NCBI RefSeq assembly: GCF_003589595.1
Contig: NW_020654810.1
Location: 16,327,113 to 16,391,112 of the forward strand
Source: Hyposmocoma kahamanoa
Lineage: Eukaryota; Arthropoda; Insecta; Lepidoptera; Cosmopterigidae
Length of the DNA: 64,000 nucleotides
Direction of reading: 5' to 3'
This document shows, piece by piece, positions 59,990-64,000 of the stretch; positions within the stretch are counted from its first letter, which is position 1, and each line of letters starts with the position of its first letter. Both the position numbers and the translations under genes were made by a program. Below the pieces are notes generated by a model. That model did no database searches, was not told where the DNA came from, and saw only the letters and a list, made by a program, of their open reading frames with translations.

Positions 59990-60115
59990 ACTCATAGGAA
60001 ATGAAACTTTTTTCCGTATTCAAATCGCGTACATTTGTTTTTTCAAATAAACCATACATCAAAGTATATTCAGAAAAAAGTATATATACGCGATGAAATA
60101 GTTTCATTTCCTATA
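59990..60115. mobile_element. Inverted pair of Penelope-like tails
   Basis: The left half is the reverse of the PLE tail (TAGGAAATGAAACTTTTTTC, AAATCGCGTACATTTG, TTTCAAATAAACC). The right half is a short forward tail (ATACGCGATGAAATAGTTTC, ATTTCCTATA). The 3' ends point outward. Inverted, 5'-to-5' joined copies are a known outcome of PLE insertion. Confidence 0.7.
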
Positions 60116-60514
60116 AATAATTGAAAAAAAAAATTGACTAAGACGAACTGAGAAGGAATTTTATTTAGAAAAAATAAATACATTTTCAATGAATAGCAAT
60201 GGCGATAAAACTGAGAATTGGAGAAACTCTTTTAGTTTTGATATTTATTTGCAGCAACATTTTTTTATGATATCAAGTGACGGGACGAGTAAGTCGTGCG
60301 CCATGACAGTTCAAACGCTGCTCATAGCTTTAACTTGCAAAGATTTGAGGAGCACTGTCACTGTGCCCGTCATCTTGAGACGTAAGTTGACAAGTCTCAG
60401 GTGCCTGTTATTTCACCAGCACCCTTACCCTTTTTTATTATGAAAACTAATGCGGTTATCACACATTATAGTATAAAAGTAACGGGACTTACTCGCGTAG
60501 TATTTTAGTCGTAA

Positions 60515-60565
60515 GCGATCCGGCTAGTTTCAACCATAATCGATGGTCTTCATCAGGGCTTGAGT
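60515..60565 (-). ncRNA. Hammerhead ribozyme relic, cleavage site mutated
   Basis: On the minus strand CTGATGA (60550-60556), stem II ACCAT/ATGGT and GAAA (60528-60531) are intact, but the triplet that should read GTC is GCC at 60522-60524. That changes the conserved U before the cleavage nucleotide, so it is probably inactive. Confidence 0.65.
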
Positions 60566-60621
60566 GCAAGTTCCCCACTGGGGACCGCGCAATGCTAGAC
60601 CTGACGCGGTCACGATTGTTA

Positions 60622-60680
60622 CACTCAAGCCCTGATGAAGACCATCGATTATGGTTGAAACTAGTCGAAACACTTCCGCC
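60622..60680 (+). ncRNA. Minimal hammerhead self-cleaving ribozyme, core intact
   Basis: CTGATGA is at 60632-60638. Stem II is ACCAT (60641-60645) with ATGGT (60651-60655) and a five-base loop. GAAA is at 60657-60660. The stem III sequence ACTAGT (60660-60665) can make only two pairs in cis but is self-complementary. C at 60666 would be the cleavage nucleotide. Tiny stem III with palindromic sequence is the known design of PLE and retrozyme hammerheads, which cleave best as dimers. Stem I is poor here (one G-C pair before mismatches), so cis activity is uncertain. Confidence 0.7.
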
Positions 60681-60794
60681 TAAAATACTACGCGAGTAAG
60701 TCCCGTTGCTTTTATATCTTTACCCTTTAAAACTGATACTCAATAATCCGAGTTCCTTACCCTTTAAAACTGATACTCGGATTGCCGAGCGCGG

Positions 60795-60892
60795 ATAAAA
60801 GCAACGGGACTTACTCGCGTAGTATTTTAGGCGGAAGTAGTCCGACTAGTTTCAACCATAATCGATGGTCTTCATCAGGGCTTGAGTGCAAA
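60795..60892 (-). mobile_element. Third unit of the ribozyme-bearing terminus
   Basis: ATAAAAGCAACGGGACTTAC, then GCGTAGTATTTTAGGCGG and the ribozyme end GCTTGAGTGCA match the left unit of the inverted dimer in the same reverse orientation. It is separated from it by a duplicated piece of RetA (CCTTACCCTTTAAAACTGAT twice, near 60717 and 60756). Confidence 0.75.
60838..60890 (-). ncRNA. Minimal hammerhead self-cleaving ribozyme, core intact
   Basis: On the minus strand CTGATGA (60872-60878), stem II ACCAT/ATGGT, GAAA (60850-60853), palindromic ACTAGT and the cleavage triplet GTC (60844-60846) are all present. Stem I has CC/GG next to the core and possibly AAG/CTT after an internal loop, so this is the best of the three copies. 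Confidence 0.75.
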
Positions 60893-60971
60893 AGTAATGC
60901 AGTAGTGCGGCAGAAATTGGTAATGTGGCAGTACTTGCCTGGACGAACTCTTCCACAAAAAGCTCTACTAA

Positions 60972-62578
60972 AAATTAGCGTTCAACACATGTCTTAAAAT
61001 AAGCGTGGTTTGTTGACGAAATTATAATCCTAGTCGCCTTTAATAATATTCCATGTAAAGAACTTACCTAAAAACTATTTACGACTCTTTTTTCAAGCTA
61101 TAATTCATCCTAACGTTACAAAAGTCAATAGGACGTTTCTCAGAATATTTCTTTGTTAAGGAAAATAACCTCAAGTAGGCTTTACTAAAGCAAGAGTCTC
61201 CTTGAAGTCAAAGTGTTAGTGACCTTACAAATATTTACACGACCAAATGCGTGTAAACTCCTAGTTATGTTCCTATCCAGGTACTATAGCAGTATCCATG
61301 CTAAGTTTGGCATTTTAATATAACCCCTATTATAGTAGCTTAAGGTGCTTTCACTTTGGTTTATATACCACGGTGAAATCAATAACGAGTATTAAAGTTA
61401 TTTATTATACATATGTATTGTGTCTTGCTTTCGTTATGGAGTGACATCATCAAACACTAATGTTGATTACGATTTCAGTTGTAATTACCTCCAAATAAAG
61501 TAAACTTTTGAACAAAGCAAGCCGACGTTTAGAATGATATTGAAAATAAACCAATAACCTAATACACGAGAAACGTTGTGAAATTGAGATATTAAAAGCA
61601 TTTAACATATTTTAGTAACAATTGCTCACAAACCATGTCAATATGCAAGTATTACATTGTAAATAAATAAATATTAGACAACATCACATACGTCGCATCG
61701 ATCCCAAAGTAAGTAACTAAAGCACTTGTATTATGGAAATCGGAAACAACGACGGTACCACAAACACCTGGATCCGAGACAATATAGAAATGTTAGTTTT
61801 TATACGTTGACGAACATCAGAGATGGCGACACCAGTCGCCGAACCGGTGTGCGAGTCACTCAACCACGGAAGTCGTCATTACATGACGTGGTTTTAATTT
61901 AAACTATGGCAGGGGTTCTAAATTGTTGCTTTCTCACAGGCCGCCAAATTGCTTCTAAAATGTTAATGTACGGGTTTCCTAATTAGGCTGTTGCCATTTC
62001 TTTTACGATAACTCTTTCTTAACTGTGACTCCTGCGTCAATTCTATTCGGTATCTCAAATTTCCCTGTAGATTCGTCGTTGTACTTACAATTGCAGAGGA
62101 ACGGTGTTTACAAATCAATGCTTCACGTCTGCGGCGTAAATCAACCTCGTCCTCTTTGCACCGTTAGCAATTGGCTGTGAATTCCATTGGAAATTCATGT
62201 TTAGTAATTTTGTTTTTTTTCTTAGTTTTTTGTGCGTATGTTTAATACGCACAAAAAACTAGAAAGAACAAATAATTAGAAAGAACCATGGTGAAATTAT
62301 TATTAAAAAAAATTTTTAGCGTCTTCGATCGTCATAACTACAAGTTTGAATAAAATAAATTCGTTACATTTTTCAAATTATATTAAAGGCCTGTCAGAGA
62401 CTGGAAATAAAATCATATTTAACTCAGTTTTCTTTTGTTATGGATAACCTCATGCCTTTTGACCATACCTTATAAAAAATATTTTCCTCTTAACTTTCGT
62501 TACGTCAGAAACCCACGGTACCATTCAGCTTCTATTAACTCTGTATAAGGTTTCTGTAGTTTATTTTGATATAATATT
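60972..62578 (+). other. Unassigned sequence with one perfect hairpin
   Basis: AT-rich, no gene recognised. The hairpin at 62223-62261 is listed separately. Confidence 0.4.
62223..62261. other. Perfect 17-bp stem-loop
   Basis: TAGTTTTTTGTGCGTAT (62223-62239) and ATACGCACAAAAAACTA (62245-62261) pair perfectly around a five-base loop. TTCT/AGAA-type flanks extend the pairing imperfectly. It is too short for a typical pre-microRNA. It may be the remains of a palindromic MITE. Confidence 0.8.
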
Positions 62579-62770
62579 GCCGGTGAAATTACAGGCACAT
62601 GGGACTTGTCAATTTATGTCTCAGGGTGACGGGCGCAGTGGCAGTGCATCTCAGATCTTTGCGATTTAAAGCTCTGAGTGGCACTGCAACTGTTATGGAC
62701 AAGCGTGTAGCTTCCATCAGGCACACGACTTATCCGTCCCGTCACTTGTTGTTATAAAAAAATAATAATA
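62579..62770 (+). mobile_element. RetA retroposon, copy 10, 5' truncated
   Basis: It starts at GCCGGTGAAATTACAGGCAC and runs through CAGGGTGACGGGCGCAGTGG, AGCTCTGAGTGGCACTGCAA and CTGTTATGGACAAGCGTGT to CCCGTCACTTGTTGTTAT, then A7 with TAA repeats. This copy is well preserved and clearly ends in an A-rich tail, which supports retroposition. Confidence 0.8.
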
Positions 62771-62894
62771 ATGCACCGAATATACTATGTGAAATATAAC
62801 CTCCAAACTTCAAACTGAAAGGCATATGGAAGTTCGCCATTTTGATTTTTACTTATAATTTACACTATTAGAAATAATATTATAACAATAATTG

Positions 62895-63045
62895 TGTTCC
62901 TACGGGGCACTATCCGGAAAAGCCACACCAGAACCAATTTAGAAAGGTTCATAATCCAATTGATCCTACTGGAAATCGAACCCGAGACCTATCCATGAAG
63001 CGCCCATAGTGTAAGTTGGGCCACCAAGATCTATGCAGTCAACAT
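62895..63045 (-). mobile_element. tRNA-derived SINE (family S2), reverse
   Basis: On the minus strand TGGCCCAACTTACACTATGG is the tRNA-like 5' part. GGGTTCGATTTCCAGTAGGA holds the B-box. TCAATTGGATTATGAACC and TTCTAAATTGG are the body, comparable to 27484 and 42538. Confidence 0.7.
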
Positions 63046-63050
63046 TGTAT

Positions 63051-63142
63051 TTTTTATTATACAAAGTGACGGGACAAACAAGTCGTGTGCATGGTATTAA
63101 GCGATACGCCTGTCCATAGCAGTGCAGTTGCCATCCATAATT
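63051..63142 (-). mobile_element. RetA retroposon, copy 11, 3' fragment
   Basis: TTTTTTATTATACAAAGTGA, then GACAAACAAGTCGTGTGC and GCGATACGCCTGTCCATAGC give the reverse 3' end only. Confidence 0.7.
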
Positions 63143-64000
63143 AAACATTGTAAAACTTTATAAATATAAAAATTTAATAATTGTCTCTTAGAATTGTATT
63201 ACAGGTAGTATATGTACTTTTTTTATTCTACCTTTTCCAGAATCTCAATTCTCCGAAAAAAATACTCAAATAAATACTCAAACAAAAATACGAAAAAAAA
63301 ATTGAATAGCAGCAACTAGCAATACGCACAGCTGTAGGGCTAGCATGACAGGACGTGACTCGCGCGAGAGCGACATAGAGAGGAATTTTTATGCGAGAAT
63401 AGCAATGTCTCGCGCTTTATGTCGCTCTCGTACAAGTTGGGGCCTGTTGTACTAGTCCTGCTGATAGACAATACGGTCTAAAATGTTGTCCTTATAAGTT
63501 TCAAATCATCACCTTTAATGATCTTTGATGATTTGATATTCCAAAAAATAATAATGCAAATTTGTGTTACGATTTCGCTCATACGATATTGTGAGTGTCC
63601 CTGTAGTGGAGCAGTGTCTGCAAATCAAAGTACGTCGCATACGTCGTCACATAACGGCCGTCGTCATATATGCACTGCAAATAGGCGATTGTTCAGATAT
63701 TACTACCACTGACAAATGTCAGTCCACGGATCGCGGGTATAGCGTGCGTGCGTTGATGGATTGTGCCTGTGAATGCACTGAGCGTATCTCATTAGGTGCT
63801 TTATATTAGATTGCAGACGGTGCATAGTATGTCTAGTGGAAAAACTCCGATTTTTTGAGTTTTATAATATAATAGAGACAGTGGCTGTTTAAGGTTCTGC
63901 TCCCTCATTATCCAGTACTCAAAAATGATCAACTTTAAACGGAGTAGAGAAGACGATCGACGACGATTGAAGACGACACTCTAACTAGCGGGCCGGTTAG
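63143..64000 (+). other. Window end, with one imperfect palindrome
   Basis: CGAGAGCGACATA (63365-63377) pairs with TATGTCGCTCTCG (63418-63430). The surrounding AGGAC and GTCCT sequences extend it weakly, so this may be a degraded MITE. Open frames at 63518-63809 have no recognisable motif. Confidence 0.45.

Larger units (their letters stand above)
60475..60720. mobile_element. Inverted dimer of a hammerhead-ribozyme-bearing retroelement terminus
   Basis: The left unit, reversed, runs from AAAAGTAACGGGACTTACTC to GCTTGAGTGCAAG. The right unit, forward, runs from ACACTCAAGCCCTGATGAAG to AGTCCCGTTGCTTTTAT. They are complementary over about 90 bases each, with a centre that can itself pair (GACCGCG at 60583-60589 with CGCGGTC at 60605-60611). 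3' ends point outward, as in the PLE-tail pair at 59990. A PLE pseudo-LTR or a retrozyme-like non-autonomous element fits best. Confidence 0.75.
60260..60971 (-). mobile_element. RetA retroposon, copy 9, host of the ribozyme-bearing inserts
   Basis: In plus order it carries TTTTTTATGATATCAAGTGA, CGGGACGAGTAAGTCGTGCG, GAGGAGCACTGTCACTGTGC, CAGGTGCCTGTTATTTCACC and AGCACCCTTACCCTT. The sequence then leaves the family until about 60895, where GCAGTAGTGCGGCAGAAATT, GGCAGTACTTGCCTGGACGA and AGCTCTACTA complete it. TTACCCTT sequences recur at 60432, 60720 and 60758, marking duplicated target sequence around the inserts. Confidence 0.75.

Noticed and set aside
1859..64000. Further Rbp6 exons (rest of RRM2 with RNP1)
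   Set aside because: I looked for coding versions of the RGFGFVTF octamer on the plus strand and found none. The next exon is probably outside the window.

Overview
The window reads as a nuclear piece of a lepidopteran (moth or butterfly) genome. It is AT-rich, has no bacterial-style gene packing, and carries repeat families typical of Lepidoptera: tRNA-derived SINEs with (TTA)n tails, RTE-type LINE remnants, Penelope-like (PLE) remnants, many short terminal-inverted-repeat elements, and a head motif beginning with tandem TCAAAG. The only host-gene coding sequence I can support is one 93-base exon at 1766-1858 on the plus strand. It encodes the start of the second RRM of a Musashi-family RNA-binding protein, closest in my memory to Rbp6. 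Everything downstream to 64000 looks like intron or gene-distal sequence, because no continuation of the RRM (the RNP1 octamer region) was found.

Layout. 1-1765: intron before the exon. 1859-37200: long, comparatively repeat-poor sequence with several GC-richer blocks (about 2460-4160, 16600-17400, 31270-32330, 35520-35840). It holds a jockey/CR1-type LINE 3' relic (15084-15861), a seven-start tandem array of 220-232 bp units (17720-19090), and a near-perfect AG|GT recursive-splice-like site at 20989/20990. 37200-47100 and 51700-63150 are repeat-dense: PLE remnants with a GIY-YIG endonuclease domain and three related tails, two RTE-type LINE 3' ends in tandem, several MITEs, and at least ten SINE copies. 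One dispersed retroposon family (called RetA here) occurs at least eleven times and is repeatedly broken by younger insertions, giving a relative insertion chronology. 47100-51700 is again repeat-poor.

The most unusual locus is 60440-60895. Three copies of a sequence carrying the hammerhead self-cleaving ribozyme core (CTGATGA ... GAAA ... GTC) sit inside a RetA copy. The first two form a 5'-to-5' inverted dimer and the third is again inverted. Two of the three keep all core positions and one has lost the cleavage-site U. A second 5'-to-5' inverted tail pair at 59990-60115, with PLE-tail sequence, has the same geometry.

The single host gene and the mobile elements do not form a joint system. 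The elements are most simply passengers in a very long intron. Features in that intron that could matter for the host gene are the recursive-splice-like site, the GC-rich blocks and the candidate promoters. All calls come from reading the sequence; no database search was possible.
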